Origin: Hyperoplus lanceolatus | Taxonomy: Eukaryota; Chordata; Actinopteri; Uranoscopiformes; Ammodytidae | DNA length: 64,000 nucleotides | Direction of reading: 5' to 3' | Assembly (NCBI GenBank): GCA_026929865.2 | Contig: CM049398.1 | Span: 14,279,001-14,343,000 of the forward strand | Shown here: piece after piece, positions 40,101 through 53,718 of the stretch | How the letters are laid out: every line of letters begins with the position of its first letter | Position numbering within the stretch: position 1 is the stretch's first letter | Notes under the pieces: model-generated | Told to the model about the DNA's origin: nothing | Database searches by the model: none | What the model saw: the letters and a program-made list of their open reading frames with translations, nothing else | Program-made: the position numbers and the translations under genes

Positions 40101-42429
40101 ACACTGAAGCAAATAAATGCAATTCAGCCACCATGCACTTGAACGTTTACACCTGTGCTTTTCCTGCGAGGGAGGGGACTGCTAACTGCAGTCACTGACA
40201 GGAAGTTAGCTAAACTGACCATTCCGCTTACTGAACCTTTAAATATAACAATAAACTAAAATGGTGGAAAAACTTTAATCCTGATCAACATCAAATTATC
40301 ATTATGAGCATATTTTGCAGTTAGCTCAAAGTGCTTAAGCATTTGCCTTGCAGAGCAGCTAGCGCGGCTGCAGACTTTAGTTGGTTGATAAATGACTTCA
40401 ACTATTTGTGCTTTCAGACTAGTGTTGTTATTTATTTTCCCAGACCTTGAAGCTAATATTGTTCCAATGCATTTTTACTTTTCTTTGTGAAGAGGTGAAC
40501 CGTGCAGGGAACCCACACACCTGTATTATCAGTTCCTGTAGACTCTTTTCCCTTGCTGTAGTTTGGTTTGCTGCCACAGTGACACTAGTTGAAATAATTG
40601 ATCTTTCTTGTTCCTGCCTTGATAAGCAGTAGCAATATTGTTGTGGTCTCTTATTATGAAATTGGGAGGAAAAAATGCTGTGTCATTTATTTGAATTATT
40701 AGTTTTTATTCGTTCCTTCTTACACAGAGAGTTGTTCCATAACCTGCCGGCTCCTTCCCTACTACTTACATATTTGCTGGAAAAAAGGACCCAGTAAACT
40801 ATGGACAAAATAATTGCAGTGTAGTTCTCAGGCTGTAATGTGGTGTAACTGGATACTCTGCAGCTGCACAGCACAATGTGTTTTGAAGAAAGGACTGTTG
40901 ACTTCTGTTGTTTTCATAAGTAAAAAATGTGTTATAGAATTTACTAAAACTGTAAGGATGCAGGCAACAAGTCCGGACAGATTCTATAGAGATCGATGAA
41001 AATGCGTCTGAAAGTGCAAAGATATAAGGTTAACCATATGAGAGAGAGGTAGTGAGGTAGGGAGAAAAAGGTGACTATAAATCACAGCTCTGGCTCACAA
41101 ATGACCTCCTAGAAAGCATTAACCATCACAGATTGATGATATGTGAGAGGAGTACATTTGCTTTAAAGGCTGTTGGTTCATATCCACCTGAGTGGGCTGT
41201 TTTCTACTGAGGGTGTCAGTCTGTCTATGCCCTGCAGCCGTGGCCAACACTAGTGATTTTTAATTGGTCTCTCTGTCAGAGAATCAAAACGCAAAGCCAG
41301 CTCTCTAAGCCATCTAATTCTCCACTGATTTTTAGCGAGAGAAAAATCAGTGGAAAATATAGAAGAAGCTCCACCTTTTTATAAAGTCGTAAAATGTAAA
41401 TGGTCGAGCATGGGATGAATTTGTCATTGCAAACATGTCCTTGTTAGATTTTAAATATTGGTTTGTCGCTGCTGTGCTGCTGAGGGACGTCAGGGATTCG
41501 GTTGGAACACTTAGCTCTTTAATTAACTGTGTTTTCAATCTGAAAAAGGTCTCAAAGAGCAACATAGACACCATCAGACGTAAATATATATTACATTAAA
41601 TATTGAATACAGTAGTTTCAGTGGAGGGTTGAAGGACTCAGCCACAAGGGCTGATGAGAGTTTTAATTTTTTTTATAAGATTCGCAGTTGACTCATCGCA
41701 AACCCGTGATTGAGAGAGATCTTAGTGAAAGTGGTGGAGGGTGATTCATTACTCAGGAAACTTGATGGACTCACGCACAAGCACTTCATTGTTGCTTTTA
41801 AAACCTGTGGAAATGGAGGTCTCTTCGCTGAATCCGAGAGGGTACCGCCTGTCAGGACTCAGGCTGGGGAGCTGACCTCTGACCCTTTGTAATAGGAATG
41901 TGGCCGGTGCTGGCAAGTACGAAGGGAGAAGAAAAAGTGTCAGAAGGCCATGCGGGGGCCCCAGTAGTTAAACCATCCCTGGAAGAAGAAATACAACTCT
42001 GAGGATCGTTTCAGAGGAGATAACAGAATGTGACATACAGGGAAATCGGCTTTTGTTACATAATGTCTTATTTTTGTGTAGTTTTGTCCAGGTTTGTTAC
42101 AAGGGTACAAAAACATTTGCCTGAATAATGAAATAGCGACGAGGCAGTCTTTACATTACAATGGAGTCAAGTGGGACAAGAAACGCGAGTCATGACATTA
42201 TCACACAGGTGGTAAACAAGACGGTTGTTGCACAAAAGCAGAATTTACTGGACATGAAAATGAAGCTGAAAACACCTGCAGTATCTGTTACAACAGTGCA
42301 TTACAGTATAAAAACTAAAAACATTCAGTTGACCTTTCATGTTAATTCCAAACAACATATTTGCCAACTGCTTAGCCTAAAAATGTATTTTCTCCCCATT
42401 TGTTATGTCAAATACTACTACATAATAAA

Positions 42430-42715
42430 AAAAAGTTGCTGGCTGGCAGTGTCTCTGGAGGTTGAGCGGTTGTCCACTGATCGCTGGGCTGATAATTTAA
42501 TCCCCACCCACTGCCACATGTCCAAGTGTCCCTGTGCAGAACACTGAACCCCAAATTGCTCTTGACAGTTGGCCAGCACCCTGCGTGGTATACGCTGCCA
42601 TCACTCTATGATTGTGTGCGTGACTGGAAGAATGAGAGGCAAAAAATGCTAAAGCTCTTTGAGTATGAGCCTCAGTCTTTGGATAAAAGCGCCACATAAA
42701 TGCAGTCCATTTACC
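42430..42715 (+). mobile_element. Old SINE copy
   Basis: A degraded head (GTGTCTCTGGAGGTTGAGCG, with a B-box-like region near 42485-42505) is followed by a CCAAGTGTCCCTGTGCAGAA-type core and an end reading GGATAAAAGCGCCACATAAATG. The core is the diverged form of the GTCCTTGGGCAAGACACTTC block seen intact at about 52322-52345. It is related to that SINE group but much older. No target duplication is found. Confidence 0.6.
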
Positions 42716-43876
42716 ATTTTACAAATTACTAATATATGTTTTGAAGGGTATGTTGCTGCCTCCTGGATTTTGTTCACTAAGAAGTGCTCCTATGGTCTTG
42801 TAATACACAGAAGTCACAGGGGGACAGCTGCGTAGAAAGATTGGTCTACAGAGTTCAAATGCTTCACATCCTGACATTCAAAAGGTTTAGGCAACAACAG
42901 CACAGGTTAGGGAAACATTTTAGTTTTGGATCCTTACTAAGAAAAAGGAAGATGTCCTGCCTTGTGCTTTAAGCCACTGTTGACCTATCAATTTTTAAAC
43001 CTAGACCACACTCTTTCCCTTACTTTATCCAGGCACTTTGAGTTGCCTGATCATAACTGCCCGCACCATGCTTTTAATCAAGTGAATATTGTCAAGGAAA
43101 CACGTGAAATATGTGTTTTGTGATCAGTTCTGTTTGAACATTTTGCAACTTGGGGAGATATTTTTCCTTCAAAAACGTTTCCTTGTTATGTTGTCTATAA
43201 AGGGGTAAAGTCAGCCATTATATGTTTCTCTTAAAATGTACTACAACAACGACAACAGTACTGTAGCAGATTAGTAGAATATAAATGTAATGTGTAGCGG
43301 ACAGGAATGGGTTTAGAGGGCTACTCCAGTGATTTAGTCTGGAACTTCCACTTCCAAGAGATAATTTTGAAGAAATAGTCAGAATTGATGAGGCAGACAC
43401 TGAGATAACCTGACTTTTAGTCCCCTAGTACGGGTCAGGTTTAAAAAAAAATAACTTAATGCAACTTGGTAGCATCTTTCATTAGACTCTTTAGAAAGCT
43501 TTTAAAAGCTATGACAGAAAACTTCTTGAGCTGTGTCCTCCCCACAATAAATACGCTGTGTTGTAAAGGCCTTATTTTAAGAAAATCAAAGACTGGGAAT
43601 GGGTCAAGCAACTTGTCTGATCTTCAGTGGTGATGCTCTAAGGTCTTTGACACATTTACCGAGCGATAAACACTCTGAAAGCAAATGCCATCCTGTCTGA
43701 CCCTCAACATCCTCCTCATGCAGAGTTTGACTCCTGCCACATTGGGAGAAGATACACATTTTCAAAGAGGGCCAGATCAAACAGTCAATTGAAATGATTT
43801 GTTCCCTCAACTGTTGGGTGGTTAAACAAACTGGGGTTGTTGCTGCTATAGCTTTTTAACAAAGTATGTACTTTTT

Positions 43877-44058
43877 TTTTTCAAGATAATTTTTTTGGAG
43901 ATTTTTGCTTTATTAGACAGATTGGGGAGACAGTGTTGAAATGGGGCAAAGAGGAGATGACATGCAGAGAACTGACACGGGCAGGATTCGAACCCGGATC
44001 CGCTGCGGGGCCTTGACCCGGGTGGGGACGCCCTACCAACTGAGCTTTGGGCGCCCCC
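43877..44058 (-). mobile_element. tRNA-derived SINE with perfect 16-bp target duplication
   Basis: On the minus strand it starts GGGGGCGCCCAAAGCTCAGT, with a tRNA-like A box (AGCTCAGTTGGTAGGGCG), a B box (GGGTTCGAATCC) and a body ending in a T-rich tail after AATAAAGC. The bases AAAGTATGTACTTTTT at 43861-43876 recur at 44059-44074. The body and tail match the SINE at 6612-6798. The better-preserved B box suggests a younger copy. It is not a functional tRNA gene, because the 3' half does not form a cloverleaf. Confidence 0.9.
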
Positions 44059-44985
44059 AAAGTATGTACTTTTTAATGGTGCTTCTATGGCCTGTCTAAT
44101 GTATTACCATGATATCTCCTGTATGTTTTACGTTTTAAATTCATGTTTATTTATCTATTGTATGATGCTGTCTTTACTTTACTGAACGCAAAACAAACTG
44201 CCCTTCAGATACAATAAAGATACATAAAGATTGGGTTAGGGTTAATGATCAGCACTGTTGGTGAGCAGCCTAAACTATTTCATAACCAATGTAACCGATT
44301 GCCCAAACTCTGAAAATACTTGAAAAATGATGAGTTCTTGATCACGTAACATTTTGAGTAAGAAAACTCAAAGCATATTTAAGATCAAAGTAATTCCTCA
44401 AAGAAGTGCAAAAATCTTTAAACCTTTAGCAGGTGCCGCATATAGAGGGGATGTAGCCTATTCATCTATAAAATATCTAATAATATTTTCTGTGGAATCT
44501 ATGAGTGAAAGGACAATAGAGAAAAAGGATAAGCTTGGGGGAAAAATGGAATACCACACATGAGACTTTTTCGAGAGCAGAGGCACTTGCGGGTGTGTTC
44601 AGGAATGTGAACGGGCCATTATGCTGTCCACGTGTCAGACCTGATTAATGTTTTCTTGTCGTCAGTTGCTGTTGCCAAGACTGCAGGGAGATGAATGAAA
44701 TGTGACTTGTTCCTGCAGAGAAGGGACACCAGAACACACAACGAAGGAGATTTGATTTCCAGAGGGTTGTCTAATTAGTGACAGATAAAGCAGTCCTATT
44801 CATTATCGATACATGCAGACCGCTGATGTGAAAACAGGGTGGACACCGGTGAGTAATTGCATCACCCCTCATCACCTCTATCTCCCTTGTACGCATTGCT
44901 ACGAAGTGCAAAATGTGAACCGATTTCCCCGAATGATCAGGTAGACCCTTCCCTGTGACAAGCACATATTTCTACGTGGAAAATT

Positions 44986-45240
44986 CTAGTAAATGTAATG
45001 TAATGTAATTTTATTTGAACAGGGACAGTGTACAAAAGAAGCATTAACCGTGTTTAAAGGAGGAGGCGCAGCATTGTGTATGATTTTAAAAATTAAGCGC
45101 ACATTAGCAAACACAATGCGATTTTCAAAATTAAGAGGATTGTTTATCCAGGATTTTGCAGTGGTGATATTGACAAGTTTGTTTATCATGAATTTCAAGA
45201 GAGTTTTTATATAATAATTCAAGTGGTCTCAAGGTTGTTT
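44986..45240 (-). mobile_element. 3'-terminal LINE fragment, minus strand
   Basis: A TGTAA tandem repeat at 44993-45010 runs into TTTTATTTGAACAGGGACAG, the usual 3' UTR of a fish LINE read on the minus strand. The minus-strand frame over 45222-44986 has the phrase NFENRIVFANVRLIFKIIH followed by NAAPPPL, which resembles the C-terminus of LINE ORF2 proteins. Only about 250 bp remain, so it is a severely 5'-truncated insertion. Confidence 0.65.
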
Positions 45241-48200
45241 TACCTGCTTGAGACCAACTTGTCATACAGTAGGAAAAATGAGAAAGAATCATAGCAGTCA
45301 GATAGGTGTTTGAAGAGAGTTTCTTATGAATCGATGGTTTGCCAGATTACATTTTCTTATTTCTACTTATTGTATAGTTAGTATAGTTTGTATAGTTTGG
45401 ATTAGTGCTGGCTATTTTCCATTTTCACAGTGCACATATTTTCACAGTGCACATATATTCATTAGGCAACTTTAAAGGCAATGTTTGGGTTCCATTTATT
45501 ATTAAATGGGAACTGATGGGCTCGGTGTGAGAGTTAATGGCTGATAGACATCTAAAGAAAAAGATTGCAAAGATGAGCTGGGCCATGGTTGGAAAATCGA
45601 AGGAGAATATGACTAAAATTTGGTGCAAATCTACCCAAGGGGGCTGCAACTTATTTTCAAAATACTAATCCTCTAAAGCCGAAATAGATGTTCTGAAACT
45701 AAACTTATTAGTTTTGTCTGACCAACTAACCCCAAAAATTGAAAGAAAAGACTGTAAATCCACAGCCATGCTAACAACTCTGCTAGCATGGCTATAAGCT
45801 ATGGTTTCAGTTTAATGCTAATTTGAGCATATACCATGTTCACAGTTAACTCTGAACCATGTTCCCCATAATATGCTGATGTTTTGGCTGGTAGCCTATT
45901 TGTTCATTAAGCAAATAATAAAAAATAAAAATAAATCCAAAAGGAACACAGCACTGCTAAGAAGCATTAGGTCATCACACTGGAACAATTGGAAACCCAA
46001 ATGTTTAGCTTTTGTCTTGAAAAATTACCTAATGGATTAATTGATTATCAAAGAAATGGCCAATATATATTTTGTCGGTCTACTAACTGATTAATCAACT
46101 AATTGTTTTAGATCTAGTTCATCAACCAACATGCCATGTAGCCTATCAGAGAGTGTCCTTGACTTTTCAAAACAGTCTTTAGTATTGCATGATATAGCCT
46201 ACAAATCACTGACAAAATTGTATGCAGCAAGTTGTTCACAGTGATGGATTACTCCAGCAAGTTTGAAATCTCTGCAAGCTGATTTTAACAGTGCACTGAA
46301 ATGAATGGAAAATAATGACTGTCTGGAAAATAGGAAATCAATCTACAATCATATGTTTCGCTCTGGAAAGCAGCCAGCACTGCAGAGTATACATGACATG
46401 TAGCTAATGGGATGGAAGATGCAAAAATGCCATAATGGCCCTTTCAAGGCCTCCATGCTAATATGGTGTGTGCACCAAAAAATTCATTCAGCACCGGTTA
46501 CACAATGGTGATGATACATATTTTGCAGTGTTTCCTTGGAGGTGTGGCAGGTTCACAAGAGGTGTAAGCAACCCATTACCAATGGGAGCAGCCCAGCCTT
46601 TTCTAGAGAAAGCTAATCTTGTTTAACTTTGCAAATGCATTTGCCTGCACTTAATTGCAGCAGCAAGCAGTCTGTGAGTGGATCAAAATACAAAATTGAG
46701 CGATTGTTTGCTGCTCCTGACCTCTCAAAAATGGTAGGGTTAATCTGTTTAAATCACTGACTGATACATTTCATTTTGAAAATGTGGTTAGCAGCGGAAA
46801 AGCATTGATGTCAGTCAGGAACAAAGCAGTTGTAATGGGAAGTGCAGGGCTTGTATATTGCAAAATAGTACTCTATAGGGCAAATACTTTTAAAATAGCG
46901 CGGTTGAATTTTTTTTTTGTTAAGCTCGAAGGTTATCCTACCTTACTCTGATATTTGCATAGTTGACTCAGACATTGCAGAAACTTTCTCTGCAGTGCAT
47001 GATAAGCTGCATCTCCTGATCCAGCCTGACAGCAGCCCGACGAGCCAATAATGACTCCCTGAGACACTCAGGTTTCCCTTAATGTTTTTCACCTCAGCAG
47101 CACACGGCTTGTTTTTGAGTGGCAAGTGCAGAATACATCAGCTGAAATGTGCGTTTAATGAGCACTTGATATCTTTTACGCTGCGGACATGACCGCACAT
47201 ATGAGAGCACAAACATGAAAATCTTTTGGGCTCCAAGCTGCACTAATCAATGTATGTATATTAGCAATGGATCAGATGAATATGTGAAAGGTGTTACCAT
47301 ATTCTGAAGTTCCCATAGGCTCTGTAGAACATTTAAGCCTCTGAAGATATTGCTTTACAGGCCTGCAAATGTACTGTTTGGGTCTCCTCAACCTTGTTCC
47401 CATGCCACAGCTGCACACTACCCACACAGCACCAAACGGCAGATAAACACAACTCCAAATGAATACTAATGTTGCTCTCTATCGGCTAAATGTGTATAAA
47501 GGCAATTGATTAATGCCAAGTTCACTATAGGAAGTTAATAAGGTGATACTATGTCAGCGTTGCCTTCATAGATTGTCCTGAATTGCAATAGATAAACAGT
47601 CTGGATATTGTGTGTGTTTTTTTTCAGTTTGAGGTGCACCTTTTTATTCTGAAACTTAAACAATTGATTTGCCCTTCATAGAACAAAATCTAAACTTTCT
47701 GTAATTCTGTTCAGGAGGGGGGCACTAGGAATTTCTATTAAAGAAGGGGTGGGGAGGTCAGGTTTTATTGGTGACAAAAGAGCATTCACTTAAAAGTTCC
47801 CACTTTTTCAGTTTGGTGTTAGTTTTTGTAACTCTGTGTGAAAGGGTATCCACTCAGTGAGTTCTCATCAAACATATCATTTTGTCATTCCGAAGTTTAC
47901 CCACTGGCTAAATTGGCCTCGAAGAATGTACAGGCGTGCATCATAGCCCTCAAAGTGTTTCAAATAAACACCATCAGGGTGTAGAATTATCCTGTTTTGT
48001 TGGCTTGCTTTACTTTTGAAAGGGTTATTTAAAGTCAATCAAAACAAATAATAAGCAGTCATGAAATTGATAGTCTCACCAGAGGAAGTTTAGGGTTGAA
48101 TGGCACAGCTAGCTAATCTGCATATTTAAATGCATACAACAAAGGGGATAATTAGTTGCAAACAGTAATTGTTTCGAAAGGGGGCATTGAAAAAGTCAGC

Positions 48201-51112
48201 ACAAGAGAGTAAACGCATCAGAGCAGGGACTTGTCAAGTAAAGACCTAATCTATACATGTGTCCCTCGAGTTCACATAGAAGCTGTTTTTGCCTAAAGCA
48301 ATATTAAAAAGAAATCCACTGTCCAGTTAGCAGGATTAATGCGACGTTGACTTTCTAAACAGGATCACACAGAGGAGTTGAAATTCAGAATCAAGCCCAG
48401 AGCCTGGAGTTTTTTCAATCAAAAATACCATTTAAGCCCTTCACGTCTACAAAATCCTTTACCATCTAATAGCAGAAACCGCTCCTTATCATTGGAATCA
48501 TTTCATCCTAAAACGTAACCTTACATAACCACAACAATTCACAGCCGCAACCAAAACAACACAAAGTAATTTAAAGTACACCCTTAGGCACGTCAGGGTT
48601 ATTTAAATGTAAACATGAACAGGAGACCAAAACATGTAAACCCTAAGCAGAGGCCGGATTTTGAGATATGTGCTGTTGTTGTAATCCGTGCCGTGGCCTC
48701 AGGCAGGTTTCAGTTTTATTTGCATTCTTTCAAACAGTCCCAGAAGAACGAGACAATACCAAGCAACATGCTATCCTCTACGGCGAGCTATGACAGCAGC
48801 CTGCTCTGCACCACCCAGCTGTCTCCCTCTGCGGCTGAAGTTGCATTGTCATGGACACGGCATGAGGCGAAGGGGAAAACTGGGTAGAAACAGAGCTGAT
48901 TGTTATGGTAACATCCGTTTGTTTGGAGGTGGGGTGTAAATGCAGGTGTGGCTAATTGCACTGTGTTCTCGTAGGTCAACGGCAGGGAGCACAAACTCTG
49001 TGGCTTGTTGTTCAGAGCCTGAGGACATTGAAGAGATATTGTCAGCCCCGACCTGGGCCAACAAACAGATCACCACTCCTGCCCCAAACTGGTATTAAAG
49101 CTTCAGGGCAACGATGCAACAATCCCTACACATTCCGGAGTCCGTGGGCTTGGGCCGCCTCTCCTCTGCACTGCAACCCGCCTGTGTTTAAACAGTCTTA
49201 ATCAGATCTGTGTGTCGGACGGTTGAGGGCAGGGGTGGATCCGCATTGTTGCCTTACACAATGACCGGCTTTGCAGCAGTGGTGTGAGGTGACACCTGTA
49301 AGGTGCTTCTTTCACACCCTGCAAACAAGGTATTAGGAAGTCCGTTAGTAAGCAAACTTTGCTTATGTGGCGCCTTTTCAAAACAGGGGTCACAAAGTGC
49401 TCTCTAGACTGAGGCCAAAGAAAGGTTATCTTGATAGACTGACGGGGCATTAGAGGCATTAAAACCAGAAAAATGTAAAGGTGCTATCTCAATAAATAGC
49501 TGAAGTGATTATAGTTAAATGCTGGTTTTGATTTGAAATAATTTAGCTCAATGTAATCTCTCATTCCGTTTAATTTGTTGACATACTACTTACCATTTAA
49601 ACCCCTCAGGTAATGCAAAATACTGCGCTTAAGATCTTGTCTGTGAAATCATTGGTTTGTTGTTTGGTTCCCTAACATTTCAAAGTGACTGATTCGACTG
49701 ATAGCAATAGCAACACTTTTAACAGAGAACTTAAACAACGGCTCAAATCAAATCAACAGTGCTCACACAAATAATTTACAACTGGTTTATTGTTTGATCA
49801 GGCTGCCTTTGTTTTACTTTGCGTAGCCTATATATATATTTGACTCATTATATTGCTATTCTGTACTCTATTGTATTCTGCATTTTTACTCTTTTAATTA
49901 TCAGTATTTGATCTTGTTTTTGTTTTGTTTAGTTTATTTTGTTGTTTTTAAAAAGCCTCCTGTGGACAGGTGTTGTAAACTACCATTTATGCTAACACAC
50001 TGTAAACAATGCATCTGGTTCGTCCAATGACATTGTCATGTCCATGTCCAAATAAAATCTACTATACTATTCTGCATGATGTTGGAGATGCTTCATCTAT
50101 TATTGTTGGTCGAGGGACTCACTTGAGGCATCTCGCAAACATCTAGCAATCATAAAAGTCTGAGGAGAAATCAGCCAGCATCTGATAGCAGACGACGATT
50201 GGAAATAATTGATGAATGCAGCAAACAAGTGCAAGAGTATCGTCAGTGCATGCAGTGTGTTTATATTTGTGTGTGTGTGTAACTGACTGCCACCAATTGG
50301 GAGCGGCACAAGGCTTGTGAGCAGCAGTGCATTGAGAAATATGACACCCCCTTTTAGAATAAAAGTGAAGTCCTATTCTCTGTCAGAGACAAGCATACAT
50401 TTGGAGAAGGTCGGGGAGCTACAGATGTTTTTTCCCCTTCCCTGCAAACCAGCTTCACTGGAGATGAATGTGGGCTATTTTGGACACAGCTGCATATTTA
50501 TTTCATGTCAAACTGGAATAAATCAAGAGAGGGTTCGATCAACAGTGGCAAAAAGGAGATACAAGTGTCAACCTCTAGCTTTGAGGTGGAGATTTAAACT
50601 AATAAAACTGACAAACGGGAAAAATCCTCTAAAGCATCAGCAGCTCTGTCAAACAACAATACTTGTGGTCAATGGTCATACTCGTAATAAAATGTAATTT
50701 GCTTCTTATCACTAGTGGGACGCCATGATATGTATTTTAAACATTAAATACGTCGGTCTTATATTACCATCAATAATATGAGCAAAAAGGGAAAAATGTG
50801 GAGCAGCTGTTGCAAAAACAATCCCACACTCTCCAACCCACACATTTAGACTTCAGTGACCGTTGACTGTGCCACTATCACTTCTACTACTACTACTACT
50901 ACTATATGCCACTGATGCCTCACTGGTCTAGTTGAAAGCTCACACAGTTATTATTTTTAGATGCTGTATAATACTGTACTGTATAATGCATTAAACATTT
51001 TGGATATGCAGATGATGAGATTTCACAACATCATTCCAAATTTGCTCAAATTAAACTTATCTTTAAATGCTGACATAACCAGGCTCCTCGGTTGCTCAGT
51101 GACAAGTGGATC
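45241..51112. other. Intergenic stretch, no gene seen
   Basis: A LINE-tail-like patch lies at about 49350-49405, and a CTA run at 50884-50903. Otherwise nothing is recognisable. The frames at 48615-48939 overlap on two frames with no domain signature. Confidence 0.35.
49350..49405. repeat. Retroelement-tail-like patch
   Basis: TTGCTTATGTGGCGCCTTTT followed by a GGGGTCACAAAGTGCTCT phrase matches the tail theme at 28115-28170. The copy is short and diverged. Confidence 0.4.
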
Positions 51113-52090
51113 AAATCAAATCAAATCAGTTTTATTTGTATAGCCCAAAATCACAAACACATTTGTCTCAGTGGGCTTTACATTTCATACAATATGATAT
51201 GTGATACAATATGACACCCTGCCCTTACACCCTTAGCTCGGCTGAGAAAAAACTCCCAGTAAAAAACCCTTTACCGGGAATAAAAAAAAATTGAAGAAAT
51301 CTCAGGGAGAGTCGACAGAGTAAGGGATCCCTCTCCCAGGACGGACATGCTGCAATAGATGTCATAAGTAGAGAAATCACGAAGGAATTTGATCATTGAC
51401 CAGGTGATTACATGGTAATACTAAGTAAAGTGCGAATAGTGTGGATGCAGGAAGACTTCAGATGCTGCCAGAGGATCCACACCGTCACGTCTCCACCAGG
51501 GAAAACTAAGGTTTCCATCGCCGGGATTACATCCCACGTCTCCAGGTGGCATCCTTAACCACTGCAACATCTTTCGCGTTGATGGTCCATTTTCTCAGAT
51601 GGTACCGGCGGGGGGACCAGATCCACACCGTCTCGTCACGACCAGGGAAAACTGGAAGAGGACAGACAAGCAACCAGTGAGCAAAGCAAAATGAATTTAA
51701 AGATTGAACAAGCAAGCAAGTAGAAAGAGTACTATCCTGATGGACGATGAGTCAGTGCTGATGTGAGGCAATAGCAGGCGGGGAGCATCCGTTCCTAGGA
51801 CAGCTGATTCCGCACAGAACTCGGAGTCAGTCGAGTAGCATGGAGAGTGTTTGGTAGAGAGAGGGAGAGAACCCCCGGGGCAACGCTCAGCCAATCATGG
51901 AAGATAGACAGAGGAGAACAAATGTCAGAGAAATGGTATCAGTTATGCAATTAGCGTCGGCAAGACAATTTTTCAGTGGGAGGACAACCGGTACTCAGGC
52001 CCAGACAAACCGAGACCGAGGCAGCTCCTCAGGCTGTTAATAATAACGCTATAACAATGGTAAACAATATGAAAACAATTAACATTAAAT
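51113..52090. repeat. Long interspersed teleost repeat with ATCAA-type 5' tandem repeat
   Basis: Three to four CAAAT units run into CAGTTTTATTTGTATAGCCC, then a stretch on the theme 'AAATCACAAA ... CAGTGGGCTTTACA', a block with GAAAAAACTCCC, and a GC-richer part with ACCAGATCCACACCGTCTCG. The latter is partly repeated: CACACCGTCACGTCTCCACC at 51478 against CACACCGTCTCGTCACGACC at 51623. This layout is a very common fish repeat whose parent element I cannot name. No protein domain is visible. Confidence 0.55.
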
Positions 52091-52234
52091 TACATTGATT
52101 TACACTCTACCGTTCCCCACCGACCCCCGTGGAAACCTCCCCCGGGTTTCTGGAGCGGTTGCTCAGGGTCATAGGAATGGTGACGTTGTTTCTCGGATCA
52201 ATAGGTGGAACTTCATACCTCCTCACAATGTTAT

Positions 52235-52515
52235 AAACTTAAGCTCAGTTGGCAGAGCGGGTCGGCTGATGATCAAAGGGTTGGAGGTTCGATCCCCGCC
52301 CTGCCACCTGTATCACAGTTGTTGTGTCCTTGGGCAAGACACTTCACCCACCTTGCCTCGTGTGAATGTCGATAGTTAGTCTGCTATCGGTGTATGAATG
52401 TGTGTGTGAATGGTAACGTGGGAATGGGAACAGGTCTCCCTTGCAAAAGAGTCTTCGGTCTCAATGGGATATACCTGTATAAATAAAGGTTAAAAAAAAT
52501 AAAATAAAATAAATT
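52235..52515 (+). mobile_element. tRNA-derived SINE with conserved core
   Basis: It has a tRNA-like head with an A box (AAGCTCAGTTGGCAGAGCG) and B box (GGTTCGATCCC), then the core GTCCTTGGGCAAGACACTTC, then a CGGTGTATGAATGTGTGTGT-type body and a tail of AATAA/AAAT units at 52484-52515. Head, core and A-rich tail are complete, so this is a near full-length copy. I found no clear target duplication. The related old copy is at 42430-42715. Confidence 0.8.
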
Positions 52516-53718
52516 GTCAGTGTTTAGTAAGTCTGTCACTGGGTGTGTATTAGAGTCCCAAATAGGAGCCGGCTTAGGTTATAAATACTTTGATGTGTGG
52601 CCTTTGTCGAAGCTATGATGAATACATTATAAAAACGATATATTCTAACAACGACAACAATCAATTAGTATAGCTTTTACCTTCCCAAACTCTCAAAAGC
52701 AGGTCTTCTGACACGTTGACAAACAGCCAAATGAGAGCAGCGTTATTGTAATGTATAAAAAGCTCAGCATGTAGACCAGTGCAAGAGAATGCCACCTACA
52801 TTTTTGTGAAATCCCCACATCCTTTACTCCCAGGACATTATTGACAGTTTTTGAGGGTAATGCAGTTTTTATTCAACTTTTTATATTTGATTATTTTGTC
52901 ATCTGTTTGATATTCTTGACATGCCCTTTTCCCTCCAATATATCAAGAGATTGTATCGCATTTGGGCTGGTATCTACCTCTTCTGCTTAAAAGATTACCC
53001 AGCGAGCTGAATGTCAACCTGCTTTCACAACTGTATAATAATAAAAGAGAAAATCTGCCGCAAATGATAATGGACACTGACAGGCATATCATTCCAAAAA
53101 GTTTGCCTTTGAAATCCATGCACCGCTGGGAGTTATTTTATAATTCCAATAACAGAGATTGCCATTAAATGACTTGTCCTTTGTTTAGGAGTTAATTTCA
53201 TGGAACATTTGGGTGTTGCACATCATTATGAGAAAAGTGGTGGGGGACGTAATCGCTGCCATGTTAAAGGGGCATAACAAGAATATGACATTGTGTTTAT
53301 TCTAGGTTGTTGCTCAAAGCAACAGCCCACAGCAGGCGGCATTTACAGTTAGTACTGCCGATTCATGACAAGGGCCGACATTAACTGACAAACCAACAAA
53401 TAATTTCAGGCTTAGGTGAGAAATAAACAATACTGACTGCTGACAGATGCCGAGAGTTGTAGCCGACCGGTCAACATTCTCATGAATAATTTCACTGCCT
53501 TGCATGTTGCCAATAAACATTTATGCATTCACAACCAGGTAGTTTGGGGAAAACAGACACGACCAGCAGCCAGCAGTCAAGCCTGCCAGACTGGGTGGAA
53601 TATATCACACGCCAACAGCTGCTTCATCCAACACAGAATGCAGGCAGAGACAGACCGTAAACATTTCACCTGTAACACACCTGCACTATATTTGCCACCC
53701 AAACCCCAAGCACACTGT

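Larger units (their letters stand above)
35008..43860. other. Long intergenic stretch, two repeats, no gene seen
   Basis: Besides the TTAA element at 36911-37185 and the SINE relic at 42430-42715 I see no recognisable feature. A small inverted pair, TTTCCATACCATTGTGGTGC and AATGGTATGGAAAGG, lies at 36171-36207. Open frames up to 128 codons have no domain signature and no splice context. Regulatory sequence for the flanking genes could lie here, but it cannot be judged without comparison. Confidence 0.35.

Noticed and set aside
42161..42547. 128-codon plus-strand open frame
   Set aside because: It runs into the old SINE, has no splice or poly(A) context and no recognisable domain.
43950..44056. 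tRNA gene suggested by A and B boxes
   Set aside because: The promoter boxes belong to a SINE head. The element has a SINE body, tail and target duplication, and no complete cloverleaf.
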